Shown here piece by piece: positions 1 to 7,903 of a stretch of DNA of 41,187 nucleotides. Location: the NCBI GenBank assembly GCA_002748285.1, contig PDSA01000010.1:1-41187 (forward strand), given 5' to 3'. Within the stretch, counting starts at the first letter, position 1. Each line of letters begins with the position of its first letter. The notes under the pieces were generated by a model, which saw only the letters and a program-made list of their open reading frames with translations, ran no database searches and had not been told where the DNA came from. Made by a program: the position numbers and the translations under genes. The DNA comes from Rhodobacterales bacterium. GTDB lineage: Bacteria; Pseudomonadota; Alphaproteobacteria; Rhodobacterales; Rhodobacteraceae.

Positions 1-232
1 GTGCCGTTCGGATCTGCTTGGCAGTCAAGTAGGGGAACTGTTCGTCGAAGGCCGCGAGCGAGTTGTAAGTCCAATAACGGCCCTCGTGGAAGTTGCGCCC
101 GTTCGCCTCATTGTGGCGGACCCAGAACACGAGATTTCGATAGACCACCGCCGCATTGATGCCCACCTGCACCGCGATTTCAGGGTCGAATGTGTGAAAA
201 GCCGCATCAGTTTTAAGCTTGGAGCTGCTCAT
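1..232 (-). CDS. phage/plasmid-type replication or DNA-binding protein, partial
   Basis: This frame opens at ATG 232 on the minus strand and runs off the left edge, giving 77 visible residues and no stop. The visible part holds an ISINAA-like stretch (VGINAAVVYRN), then FWVRHNEANGRNF, HEGRYWTYNSLAAF and FPYLTAKQIRTA. From memory, this pattern is typical of the N-terminal winged-helix region of replication or helper proteins in phages, plasmids and integrated elements, where YWTYNS and FPYL..KQIR are the conserved stretches. The exact function cannot be told from the fragment. No Shine-Dalgarno sequence is obvious. It is the only clear mobile-element gene in the window, so an integrated element may end here. 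The family call is fairly firm; the role is inference. Confidence 0.6.
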   Translation of the reverse strand, partial: MSSSKLKTDAAFHTFDPEIAVQVGINAAVVYRNLVFWVRHNEANGRNFHEGRYWTYNSLAAFDEQFPYLTAKQIRTA

Positions 233-561
233 CGGACCGGCTCCAAAAGGTTGGACAAAACCCGATTTTCCCGAATGAATTCAATGTGGGCAAAATACCT
301 TGTTGGACGATCTACCCCACTGATTTCATTAAATAGTGCCCACACCCTACGGGCTGCCACTTACCCCCCCCATAACACATTGAAACCGCTCTGTTTTTAA
401 GGGCAAAGCGCTCAGCCAGACTTGGGCGTGGAAAACCCGTGGCCGGATCGGCCCATGCCCCCCTCATTTCAAGCGGCGTATCGCACAAATCGCAGCCTAT
501 CGCCAAATGGCACAATGATTCCTGTGCCATCTGGCTATAACTCTTTGATTTTACGCTGATG
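233..561. other. non-coding region between mobile-type gene and SBP gene
   Basis: No convincing gene is present. An open frame on the minus strand (530 to 312) has no recognisable motif and is rejected. An 8-bp inverted repeat, TGTGGGCA at 285-292 and TGCCCACA at 337-344, lies upstream of the partial replication-type gene and could be an operator. A compact hairpin at 508-529 is listed separately. Confidence 0.5.
508..529 (-). terminator. putative hairpin terminator after SBP gene
   Basis: A perfect 7-bp stem, TGGCACA with TGTGCCA, encloses an 8-base loop 33 bases past the stop of the solute-binding protein gene. Read on the minus strand it is followed only by a short ATTTGG stretch, so it is a weak terminator candidate. 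Confidence 0.4.
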
Positions 562-2031
562 CTAATCCACCCAGCGCACCGCCGTCAGATCATTGGCCTG
601 AGTCGGGGCATTCTTCCAAAGCCCCTCAATCTTGGCATTCGCCACCCCGGTTTTGGCTAGCTGGAACAGATAGCCATTGACGTAATCATCCGCGATCATC
701 TTTTGCGCCTGACGTAAAATGTCATCCCGGGCCGCCGGGTCGGTGGTTTTGTTCAGCTTATCCATCAGCGCCTGAAAATCGGCGTTGTCATATTGGAAAT
801 AATAATCTGGGCGAGCATAGATGTTGATGTCGGCGGGTTCGGTGTGGCTGACAATGGTCAGATCAAAATCCTTGCCCTTGAACACCTGTTCCAGCCATTG
901 CGCCCATTCCAGATTGCTGACCTCGACCTTGATGCCCACATCGCGCAGCTGAGCTGCCACGATCTCGCCGCCGCGACGCGCATAAACCGGTGGGGGCAGC
1001 ATCAAGCGCAGTGACAGATCGGATTGCCCGGCCTGAGCCAGCAGCTTTTTGGCAAGTTCCGGGTCAAAGGCCGATTGCGCGGTCAGATCGACATAGGCCG
1101 GGTTGTGCGGCGCGAAATGGCTGCCGATCGGCGTGCCATAGCCAAACATCGCCCCGTCGATAATATCCTGACGGTTGATCGCATGGGCAATGGCCTTGCG
1201 CACCTTACGATCGGCCAGCGCGCCGGATTTGTTGTTGATCGACAGGATGGTTTCGCCCTCGGTGCTGCCGATCATCACCTGAAACATCGGGTTGGCTTCG
1301 AACTGGGCCAGAGTCTCAGGCGCCGGGAAATTCGGGAACGCATCGACATCCCCGGCCATCATCGCCGCAAAAGCCGCGTTGGGGTCCGAGATGAATTTGA
1401 ACGTGGCCGAGGACAACGCCGGAGCCTCGCCCCAATAATCTTGGTTGCGCACAATGCGGATGTTATCGCCATGCGCCCATTGATCAAACACAAACGGGCC
1501 GGTGCCCACGGGATGGGTGGCGGCGTCTTTGATGCTCTCCTCGGCCACGATCACCGCATCACCCCAAGCCATGTTGAACGGGAACCGGCCATTGGGCGCA
1601 GACAGAGTCACCGTGACGGTATGCGCATCCGTTGCCTGAACATCGGCAATATCCTTGAACAGCGCTTTTTGCGCATTGGTGGAATCCTCGGCCCGGGCGC
1701 GGTTCAGCGAGAACACCACATCATCGGCGTTCATCTCCGAACCATCATGAAAAGTCACATCAGGATGCAGATGAAAGGTGTAGGTCAGCCCATCGGGCGA
1801 GACTTCCCAGCTCTGCGCCAAGGCGGGTATAACAGTGCCATCGGGGCCAAAGCGGGTCAGACCCTCATAGATATTGGCATAAACCACCTCGTCAATCGCG
1901 GCAGCGGCCCCGGCGGTCGGATCAAGGTTTGGGGGCTCCAGCACCATGCCGAGCGTCAGGCTGTCCGAAGCGGCCCAGGCGGTGCTGGCGCTGAGCGCCA
2001 GAATTGCGGTTGCGAGTTTGATCTGCTGCAT
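562..2031 (-). CDS. ABC transporter substrate-binding protein, family 5 (peptide/nickel type)
   Basis: The 489-residue protein starts with a Sec signal peptide (about residues 1-20, probable cleavage after STAWA), so it should be periplasmic. No lipobox cysteine is seen. The body matches the DppA/OppA-type family 5 binding proteins: EPPNLDP near the N-terminus, YEGLTRFGPDGTVIPALAQSW, then FHLHPDVTFHDG and VGTGPFVF. Family members bind di- or oligopeptides, opines, nickel or related ligands and pass them to an ABC permease. No permease or ATPase gene lies nearby, so this is an orphan binding protein and its ligand cannot be read from sequence. It is divergent from the dimethylglycine dehydrogenase-like gene, so a link to methylated amine or peptide uptake is possible but unproven. 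Confidence 0.88.
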   Translation of the reverse strand: MQQIKLATAILALSASTAWAASDSLTLGMVLEPPNLDPTAGAAAAIDEVVYANIYEGLTRFGPDGTVIPALAQSWEVSPDGLTYTFHLHPDVTFHDGSEMNADDVVFSLNRARAEDSTNAQKALFKDIADVQATDAHTVTVTLSAPNGRFPFNMAWGDAVIVAEESIKDAATHPVGTGPFVFDQWAHGDNIRIVRNQDYWGEAPALSSATFKFISDPNAAFAAMMAGDVDAFPNFPAPETLAQFEANPMFQVMIGSTEGETILSINNKSGALADRKVRKAIAHAINRQDIIDGAMFGYGTPIGSHFAPHNPAYVDLTAQSAFDPELAKKLLAQAGQSDLSLRLMLPPPVYARRGGEIVAAQLRDVGIKVEVSNLEWAQWLEQVFKGKDFDLTIVSHTEPADINIYARPDYYFQYDNADFQALMDKLNKTTDPAARDDILRQAQKMIADDYVNGYLFQLAKTGVANAKIEGLWKNAPTQANDLTAVRWVD

Positions 2032-2356
2032 GGTGCGGTTTCCTTTGTTGCGATTTTTCCCATGAAACGCACCGCAGCCGGGTTTGGCAAGCCTTTTGCG
2101 CCGGATGCGCGGTGGTTTTCGCCATCCTAGCGATAATTCGCCTGAATGGCAAAACTGGACGCCGCCCTGTTTTCAGCGCAACATACCCGGTGATGCCCGG
2201 ACCCCGCTCACCCACATGACAGAAATCCCTCCCACCACCAAACCGATCCACCCGCAAGTGTCGTTTTTGTCTGTCAATCGTCGGGCAATGTTTGCCTTGC
2301 CCCTGCGAAATGGGCCATATTAGCGCCAACATCCATCCATCCGGGAGTCCATTACC
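2032..2356. other. divergent intergenic region
   Basis: This 325-bp stretch separates the two divergent genes and must hold both promoters. Open frames crossing it show no family resemblance. Apart from the promoter candidate listed separately, no riboswitch-like or strong palindromic element was recognised. Confidence 0.5.
2292..2321 (+). promoter_or_regulatory. possible sigma-70-type promoter for the dehydrogenase
   Basis: TTGCCT at 2292-2297 and CATATT at 2316-2321 are separated by 18 bases. They sit 36 bases before the start codon at 2357. The fit to TTGACA/TATAAT is moderate and rests on inspection only. Confidence 0.3.
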
Positions 2357-4855
2357 ATGAAGACCAATGTCAAAGCGCTTGTTGTCGGGGGCGGAGCCGT
2401 TGGCACCGCGATTGCCTATCATCTGGCCAAAGCCGGCTGGAAGGATGTGGTGCTGCTGGAACGCGACGAGCTGACCTGTGGCTCGACCTGGCACGCCGCC
2501 GGGCTGTTGCCGCTGTTCAACATGTCTTATGCCACCACCCATATTCATAAATACTCGGTCGATCTCTATAAAAAGCTCGAAGCCGAAACCGGCCTGAATT
2601 CCGGCTTTGCCGTGGTGGGCAATCTGCGCATGGCTCAGACCCAGGAACGCATGGATGAATACATGCTCTATGCCGCGACCGCCGAAACCTGTGATGTACC
2701 GTTTGAATGGTTAACGCCCGAACAGATCAAGGAACGCTGGCCGCTGATCCGCACCGATGATCTGAAGGGCGCGCTCTATCACCACACCGATGGCTATATC
2801 AACCCGGCCGATGTGACCATGGCCATGGCCAAAGGCGCCCGCCAGTTTGGAGCGGTGATCGAGCGCAAATGGCAGGTGGATGCCTATCACTGGAACGGGC
2901 AGGCTTGGGAGGTCACCTGCACCAAAATGGCCGAAAAGGGCGGCAATCTGGTGCCAACCGATGAACAAGTCGTGGTCACGGCCGAACATGTGGTCACCGC
3001 CACCGGCAACCATGCCCAGCGCACCGCCAAATTGCTGGGCATCAAGATCCCGGCCATCCCGGTTGAACACCAGTTCATCGTCACCGATGTCGACCCGGCC
3101 TTGCAGGAATTTCGCAAAACCAACCCCGAGCATCCGGTTGTCCGTGACGCCGATGCCCAGTCTTATGTGCGCGAAGAACGCGGCGGCTGGATTTTGGGGG
3201 TCTATGAAAAACACGCGCCGGCCTGTTTTGAATATGGCGTGCCCGACAGTTTCCGCGCCGATCTGTTCCCGCTCGATCTGGACCGGATCGAGGATCAATA
3301 TATGGCGATGAACCACCGCATCCCCTCTTGCGAAAACAGCGGGTTGAAGGATGATTTCAACGGCCCGATCTGCTACACGCCCGATGGCAACCCGCTGCTG
3401 GGGCCGGCTCCGGGCTTGCGCAATATGTGGCTGGCCGAGGGCTTCAGCTTTGGCATCACCGCCGCTGGCGGCGCGGGCTATTATCTGGCGCAGATGATGG
3501 TCGATGGCGAGGCCGAAATCGACATGGCTTCGCTCGATCCCAAGCGTTACGGCTCGAACTGGATGACCACCGAATACGCCGCCCGCAAGAACGAGGAATG
3601 CTATGACCACGTCTACATCCTGCACCACCCGGATGAAGAACGCGAAGCCTGCCGCCCCTTGCGCACCGCCCCCTGCTATGACCGTATGAAGGCCGCAGGG
3701 GCACAATTTGGTTGTGTGAACGGGTTTGAGCGGCCCAACTACTTTGCCCCCGAAGGGTTCAGCGACCACGACTCGCGTTCTTTCCGCCGCGGCGGCTGGT
3801 GGCAATATGCGGTGGACGAAGCCAAAGCAATCCGCGAAGGCGTTGGCCTGATCGACGCCAGCGCCTTTACCAAGCACCGGCTGTTCGGCCCCGGCGCCAC
3901 CGCCTTTCTGGATTGGTTCACCTGCAACACCCTGCCCAAAATCGGCCGCGTCAACCTGACCTACGCCCTGACCAGCCACGGCACCACCCGCACCGAATAC
4001 ACCATTCTGCGTGAGGCCGAAAACGAATACTATCTGGTCAGCGCCGGGGCGTGGACGGAATATGATCAGGATTACCTGCTCAAAGCGGTCGAAGATTGGG
4101 GCACCAACAGCCCCAATGACTGGGTTGGGGTGCAGGATGTCACCACTCAATGGGGCGTGTTTGCCATCGCCGGGCCCAAATCCCGCGACCTGCTCAAAGG
4201 TCTGATCCGCGATGCCGATCCCGAAACCGCGCTGTCAAACAAGCGCTTTCCCTGGCTGTCGGCCCAAAAGATCGAGCTGGGCATGTGCCCGGTCAACGCC
4301 ATCCGGGTGGCCTATACCGGAGAGCTGGGCTGGGAGCTGCACCACCCGATCGAAATGCAGAACTACCTGTTTGACCTGATTACCAAGGCGGGTGAACAAC
4401 ATGGGCTCAAGCTGGTCGGGGCGCGGGCGCAGAACTGGCTGCGTCAGGAGAAATCCTATCGCGCTTTCGGCACCGAGCTGGGCCGCGACGCCACCCCGCT
4501 CGAGGCCGGGCTGACGCGCTTTGTCAATATGGACAAAGACTATCACGGCAAAGAGGCGATGCTGAAAACCGGCATCCGCGCCCAATGCGTCACCCTGCTG
4601 ATCGACGGCCCGGCCGATGCCGACCCGTGGGGGCGCGAGGCACTGTTTTCCGACGGCAAACGGGTGGGCCGCCTGACATCGGGCGGCTATTCGGTGGCGT
4701 TTGAGAAATCTATCGGCATGGGCTATGTACCGCCAGAACTGGCCAAGGTCGGCACCAAGCTGAAGGTGCGCATGTTCCGCGAGCTTTGGGATGCCGAAGT
4801 GGTGCAGGACAGCCCCTATGATCCGCAAAACGCCACCATCCGGGTGGATGGCTAA
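2357..4855 (+). CDS. FAD-dependent oxidoreductase with GcvT domain (dimethylglycine/sarcosine dehydrogenase-like)
   Basis: The 832-residue protein has a DAO-type FAD domain at residues 1-400 (dinucleotide motif GGGAVG at 11-16), a central FAO_M-type segment, and a C-terminal GcvT-type aminomethyltransferase domain from about 460 onward. GSTWHAAGL at 42-50 carries the histidine (H46) that anchors FAD covalently in dimethylglycine and sarcosine dehydrogenases. Such enzymes oxidatively demethylate N-methylglycines and can pass the methyl carbon to tetrahydrofolate as 5,10-methylene-THF. Length and domain order fit the family. The start has a GGGAG ribosome site 10 bases upstream. Substrate choice between dimethylglycine, sarcosine or another N-methyl amine is not decided by sequence. 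folD and fhs elsewhere in the window could process the C1 unit. Confidence 0.88.
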   Translation: MKTNVKALVVGGGAVGTAIAYHLAKAGWKDVVLLERDELTCGSTWHAAGLLPLFNMSYATTHIHKYSVDLYKKLEAETGLNSGFAVVGNLRMAQTQERMDEYMLYAATAETCDVPFEWLTPEQIKERWPLIRTDDLKGALYHHTDGYINPADVTMAMAKGARQFGAVIERKWQVDAYHWNGQAWEVTCTKMAEKGGNLVPTDEQVVVTAEHVVTATGNHAQRTAKLLGIKIPAIPVEHQFIVTDVDPALQEFRKTNPEHPVVRDADAQSYVREERGGWILGVYEKHAPACFEYGVPDSFRADLFPLDLDRIEDQYMAMNHRIPSCENSGLKDDFNGPICYTPDGNPLLGPAPGLRNMWLAEGFSFGITAAGGAGYYLAQMMVDGEAEIDMASLDPKRYGSNWMTTEYAARKNEECYDHVYILHHPDEEREACRPLRTAPCYDRMKAAGAQFGCVNGFERPNYFAPEGFSDHDSRSFRRGGWWQYAVDEAKAIREGVGLIDASAFTKHRLFGPGATAFLDWFTCNTLPKIGRVNLTYALTSHGTTRTEYTILREAENEYYLVSAGAWTEYDQDYLLKAVEDWGTNSPNDWVGVQDVTTQWGVFAIAGPKSRDLLKGLIRDADPETALSNKRFPWLSAQKIELGMCPVNAIRVAYTGELGWELHHPIEMQNYLFDLITKAGEQHGLKLVGARAQNWLRQEKSYRAFGTELGRDATPLEAGLTRFVNMDKDYHGKEAMLKTGIRAQCVTLLIDGPADADPWGREALFSDGKRVGRLTSGGYSVAFEKSIGMGYVPPELAKVGTKLKVRMFRELWDAEVVQDSPYDPQNATIRVDG

Positions 4856-4867
4856 AGGCACCAACAT

Positions 4868-4906
4868 CCCCCCCCGGCGCAACTCTTTTTGAGTCTGCGG
4901 CGGGGG
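4868..4906 (+). terminator. possible imperfect hairpin after dehydrogenase gene
   Basis: A C-rich arm, ACTC, a T5 loop, GAGT and a G-rich arm can fold into an imperfect hairpin about 15 bases after the stop at 4855. No T-run follows the 3' arm, so it is a weak terminator candidate. Confidence 0.3.
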
Positions 4907-4998
4907 TGGTGATGTGGCGGCAGCAGCTGTCGCAAATCTTCAAGATTGGCGCCAAAGGATCAGACTATGCTGGGGCCAAACCCACATAGGAGCAAACC

Positions 4999-5385
4999 AT
5001 GATCTTTCGCTACACCATCCTCTATGTCCATGACGTTGCCGCCACGGTTCAGACATTCTCCGCCGCTTTTGGCCTGAAGCTGGCCTTTATGCATGAAAGT
5101 CAGGATTACGCCGAACTGGACACCGGCCAGACCAAATTGGCGTTTTCTTCGATCAAACTGATGCAGCAGCTCAACAAATCCCCGGCGACCGAACCTGTCC
5201 AGCAGCCTTCCTTCGAAATCGCGTTCGAAACCGAAAATGTGGCGGCAGCACTCAAAAAGGCCGTGGCGGCGGGGCTGGAACTGGTGCAGGAGGCCGCCGA
5301 AATGCCTTGGGGGCAAACCACCGCCTATGTGCGCACGGCTGAGGGTGTTTTGGTCGAGCTTTGCACCGCCGTTCAGCCCGCATAA
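4999..5385 (+). CDS. VOC superfamily (glyoxalase/bleomycin resistance-like) protein
   Basis: The 128-residue protein is one vicinal-oxygen-chelate unit, with the two expected beta-alpha-beta-beta-beta modules: YTILYVHDVAATVQTFSAAFGL at the start and FETENVAAALKKAVAAG in the second half, ending in VLVEL. The AGGAG ribosome site lies 7 bases before the ATG. VOC proteins include glyoxalase I, dioxygenases and antibiotic-binding proteins; the usual first His ligand is not evident, so catalysis cannot be assigned. The last 13 bases overlap the convergent AraC-type regulator gene. It may share transcription with the dehydrogenase 143 bp upstream, but a possible terminator lies between them. Confidence 0.8.
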   Translation: MIFRYTILYVHDVAATVQTFSAAFGLKLAFMHESQDYAELDTGQTKLAFSSIKLMQQLNKSPATEPVQQPSFEIAFETENVAAALKKAVAAGLELVQEAAEMPWGQTTAYVRTAEGVLVELCTAVQPA

Positions 5386-6011
5386 CCCGCAACCATATTG
5401 TCTGCCTGCCAACCCGCTTGCGCCTTGATCTGATGCGGAGTCACCCCGAACCAGCTGCGAAACTCGCGCGTCATATGCGATTGATCCGCAAAGCCCAGAT
5501 CATAGGCCAACGCCGCCAGATGGGTCCGGGGCGTCATCCGCATGGCCGCCTTACGCAGCCGGGCCAGCCGCAGCCAAAACGCCGGAGAGCGCTGAGTCTG
5601 ATGCCGCAGCAAGCGTTGCAATCGCCGCGGCTGCACCCCCAGCTCGGCCGCCGCCTGCGCCACGCTGACGACACCGCTGGCCAGACAGGCCAGAGCCTCG
5701 GTGACATTGGCGTTGCGACTTGTATAGCTGTGCAAACGCTCGCGGATTTGCGCCGCACTCATCCCATCGGTAAGCGAATGCAACAACGCCTCTTCCTCAA
5801 CCCGCACGCCCGGATGCAGTCGAAAACCGTAGAAACAATCTCCGCGGCGCATCCTGACCTGATAGGCCTGACTGTCCAGATCAGACACAAACCAGATCGG
5901 AGCCGCACCGGGGCGTTTGCGCATGATCAGATCCCGGCAGCCATCGGGCAACACCGTCACATTGCGGTTTTGTGCTGCGGCAAAATCCCACTGTTCCAAG
6001 ATCACAGACAT
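5373..6011 (-). CDS. AraC family transcriptional regulator
   Basis: The 212-residue protein carries a C-terminal AraC-type DNA-binding domain at about residues 110-200. The first helix-turn-helix is around VAQAAAELGVQPRRLQRLLR and the second around LAALAYDLGFADQSHMTREFRSWFGVTPHQ, where GFADQSHMTREF is the classic signature. The N-terminal part (VLPDGCRDLIMRK) resembles the domain of unknown ligand found in many short AraC members. It starts 10 bases after the stop of the GatB/YqeY gene, so the two are probably cotranscribed. It overlaps the VOC gene by 13 bases at the 3' ends. Its target is unknown; the convergent VOC gene is an obvious but untested candidate. Confidence 0.88.
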   Translation of the reverse strand: MSVILEQWDFAAAQNRNVTVLPDGCRDLIMRKRPGAAPIWFVSDLDSQAYQVRMRRGDCFYGFRLHPGVRVEEEALLHSLTDGMSAAQIRERLHSYTSRNANVTEALACLASGVVSVAQAAAELGVQPRRLQRLLRHQTQRSPAFWLRLARLRKAAMRMTPRTHLAALAYDLGFADQSHMTREFRSWFGVTPHQIKAQAGWQADNMVAGYAG

Positions 6012-6021
6012 GCGCCAGCCA

Positions 6022-6477
6022 CTAGCCCAGCAACGCCTTGACCATCGGCCCGACCTTGGCGAAATCCATCCGCCCCATATAGTCGCGCTTGAGCAGGCCC
6101 ATCACCTTGCCCATATCCCGCAGGCTCTCGGCCCCGGCCTCGGCAATCGCGGCCTGCACCGCTTGGGCTGCCTCTTCTTCCGACAGCTTTTGCGGCAGGA
6201 ACTCCTCGATCACCGTGATCTCGGCCAGCTCTTTTGCTGCCAGTTCCGGGCGCCCGCCCTGCTGATAGGCTTTGGCGCTTTCCTGACGCTGTTTCACCAT
6301 CTTGCCCAGCAGCGCCAGAATGTCATCCTCGGAAACCGCATCCCCGCCCTGCCCGCGCAGCGCAATGTCGCGTTCATTCATCGCGGCGCGGATCAGGCGC
6401 AGGGTGGACAGACGCTCGGCCTGTTTGGCGCGCATCGCCTGTTTCATTGCTTCACTGATCCGGGTTGGTAAATCCAT
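6022..6477 (-). CDS. GatB/YqeY domain-containing protein
   Basis: The start chosen is ATG 6477, preceded by an AGGAGG ribosome site at good spacing; a longer open frame to 6690 would run into the divergent carA promoter and has no family support. The resulting 151-residue protein spans a full GatB/YqeY unit: helical N-terminal part (ISEAMKQAMRAKQAERLSTLR), EEFLPQKLSEEE in the middle, and the C-terminal helical bundle ending in MGRMDFAKVGPMVKALLG. The family resembles the tail domain of the aminoacyl-tRNA amidotransferase GatB, which contacts tRNA, but the free-standing protein has no settled function. Divergent placement next to carA is common in alphaproteobacteria. Confidence 0.9.
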   Translation of the reverse strand: MDLPTRISEAMKQAMRAKQAERLSTLRLIRAAMNERDIALRGQGGDAVSEDDILALLGKMVKQRQESAKAYQQGGRPELAAKELAEITVIEEFLPQKLSEEEAAQAVQAAIAEAGAESLRDMGKVMGLLKRDYMGRMDFAKVGPMVKALLG

Positions 6478-6658
6478 CTGGGCCTCCTGACCTATGTCCT
6501 TTTTCGCCCACACCCTAGCCCGCGCCGCCGCGCCTGGCAACCGCACACAAAGCCCGCGAAACCGCAGCTTGCGGGGGGCAAAACCCACCCGGTTTTCGCT
6601 TGACGCCCACCCGAGCGCCACATAAATTTCGCGGGATTTGTGCAAAGGAATCGCCGTC

Positions 6659-7825
6659 ATGCCCAGCCCCTCTCCCCTGATATCCGCCAATCACCCTACC
6701 GCCTGTCTGGCCTTGGCCGATGGCAGCCTGTTTTACGGCTCCGGCTTTGGGGCAACCGGCGACTGCGCGGCCGAACTGTGTTTCAACACCGCCATGACCG
6801 GCTATCAGGAGATCATGACCGACCCCTCTTATGCCGGGCAGGTGGTGACCTTTACCTTTCCTCATATTGGCAACACCGGGGTCACACCCGAAGATGACGA
6901 ACACAGCCAGCCGGTGGCCGCCGGTATGGTGGTGAAATGGGATCCAACCACGCCGTCCAACTGGCGCGCCACTGGGGATTTGCGCCGCTGGATGCAGGAA
7001 AACGGCCGCATCGGCATTGGCGGACTGGATACAAGGCGTCTGACCCGGGCAATCCGCGAGCAGGGTGCACCGCATGTGGCGATTGCGCATCACCCAGACG
7101 GAGTGTTTGACACTGATGCTCTGATCGCCAAAGCCCGCGCCTTCAAAGGGCTGGAGGGGCTCGATCTGGCCAAAGACGTCACCTGCGCCAAGAGCTACCA
7201 CTGGGACGAAATGCGCTGGGCCTGGCCCGAGGGGTATAGCAAGCGCACCACCCCCGGCCATAAGGTTGTTGCGGTTGATTTTGGTGCGAAACGCAACATC
7301 CTGCGCTGTCTGGCCTCGGCGGGCTGCGATGTGATCGTGCTGCCGGCAACGGCCACCGGCGATGAAGTCCTGTCCCACAACCCCGATGGTGTATTTTTGT
7401 CAAACGGCCCCGGCGATCCGGCGGCGACCGGGCAATATGCAGTGCCGATGATCAAACAGGTGCTGGCCGCCAATCTGCCGGTTTTCGGCATTTGTCTGGG
7501 CCATCAGATGCTGGCGCTGGCGCTGGGGGCCAAAACCGTCAAGATGAGCCACGGCCATCACGGCGCCAACCACCCGGTCAAGGATCTGACCACCGGCAAG
7601 GTAGAAATTACCTCGATGAATCATGGCTTTACCGTCGATGCCAAAACCCTGCCCGATGGGGTAATCGAAAGCCATGTGTCGCTGTTTGACGGCACGAATT
7701 GCGGCATTCAGCTACAGGATCGGCCGGTGTTTTCAGTGCAACACCACCCCGAAGCCAGCCCCGGCCCCCAAGACAGCACCTATCTGTTTGACCGTTTTGT
7801 CGCGGCGATGGAAAAAAATAGCTAA
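6659..7825 (+). CDS. carA: carbamoyl-phosphate synthase small subunit
   Basis: The protein supplies ammonia from glutamine to the CarB subunit for carbamoyl phosphate, precursor of arginine and pyrimidines. ATG 6659 is preferred over an in-frame TTG at 6638 because an AAAGGA ribosome site lies 9 bases before it; this gives 388 residues, the usual size. The N-terminal CPSase domain (CFNTAMTGYQEIMTDPSYAGQ at 41-61) is followed by a class I glutamine amidotransferase domain: SNGPGDP at 248-254, nucleophile C279 in GICLGHQ, and the HHPEASPGP histidine/glutamate pair near residue 360. All catalytic residues are present. carB is not adjacent in this window, which is usual in Rhodobacteraceae. Confidence 0.97.
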   Translation: MPSPSPLISANHPTACLALADGSLFYGSGFGATGDCAAELCFNTAMTGYQEIMTDPSYAGQVVTFTFPHIGNTGVTPEDDEHSQPVAAGMVVKWDPTTPSNWRATGDLRRWMQENGRIGIGGLDTRRLTRAIREQGAPHVAIAHHPDGVFDTDALIAKARAFKGLEGLDLAKDVTCAKSYHWDEMRWAWPEGYSKRTTPGHKVVAVDFGAKRNILRCLASAGCDVIVLPATATGDEVLSHNPDGVFLSNGPGDPAATGQYAVPMIKQVLAANLPVFGICLGHQMLALALGAKTVKMSHGHHGANHPVKDLTTGKVEITSMNHGFTVDAKTLPDGVIESHVSLFDGTNCGIQLQDRPVFSVQHHPEASPGPQDSTYLFDRFVAAMEKNS

Positions 7826-7837
7826 ATTTGGGTTCTA

Positions 7838-7853
7838 TTAACCGGCTATTAAC
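7838..7853 (+). promoter_or_regulatory. candidate CtrA binding site (TTAA-N7-TTAAC)
   Basis: TTAA at 7838-7841, a 7-base gap and TTAAC at 7849-7853 match the full consensus known for the alphaproteobacterial regulator CtrA. The two halves sit in an 11-bp-spaced direct repeat CTATTAAC (7835-7842 and 7846-7853). The site lies about 50 bases before the glycosyltransferase start and just after carA. Confidence 0.5.
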
Positions 7854-7903
7854 AATGGTTGGCAAAGGTTGCAGAGAACGAATGAGCTCTGTGGCCCTTG
7901 CCG

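Noticed and set aside
312..530. 72-residue open frame on the minus strand
   Set aside because: No motif, no ribosome site, and it covers the hairpin at 508-529; treated as chance.
1024..2130. 368-residue open frame antisense to the solute-binding protein gene
   Set aside because: It is the mirror of a well-supported family 5 binding protein and shows no family features.
2711..4150. 479-residue open frame antisense to the dehydrogenase gene
   Set aside because: Long only because of GC-rich codon bias in the real gene on the plus strand.
6478..6690. Extended N-terminus of the GatB/YqeY protein
   Set aside because: An AGGAGG site fits ATG 6477, and the extension would overlap the carA start.
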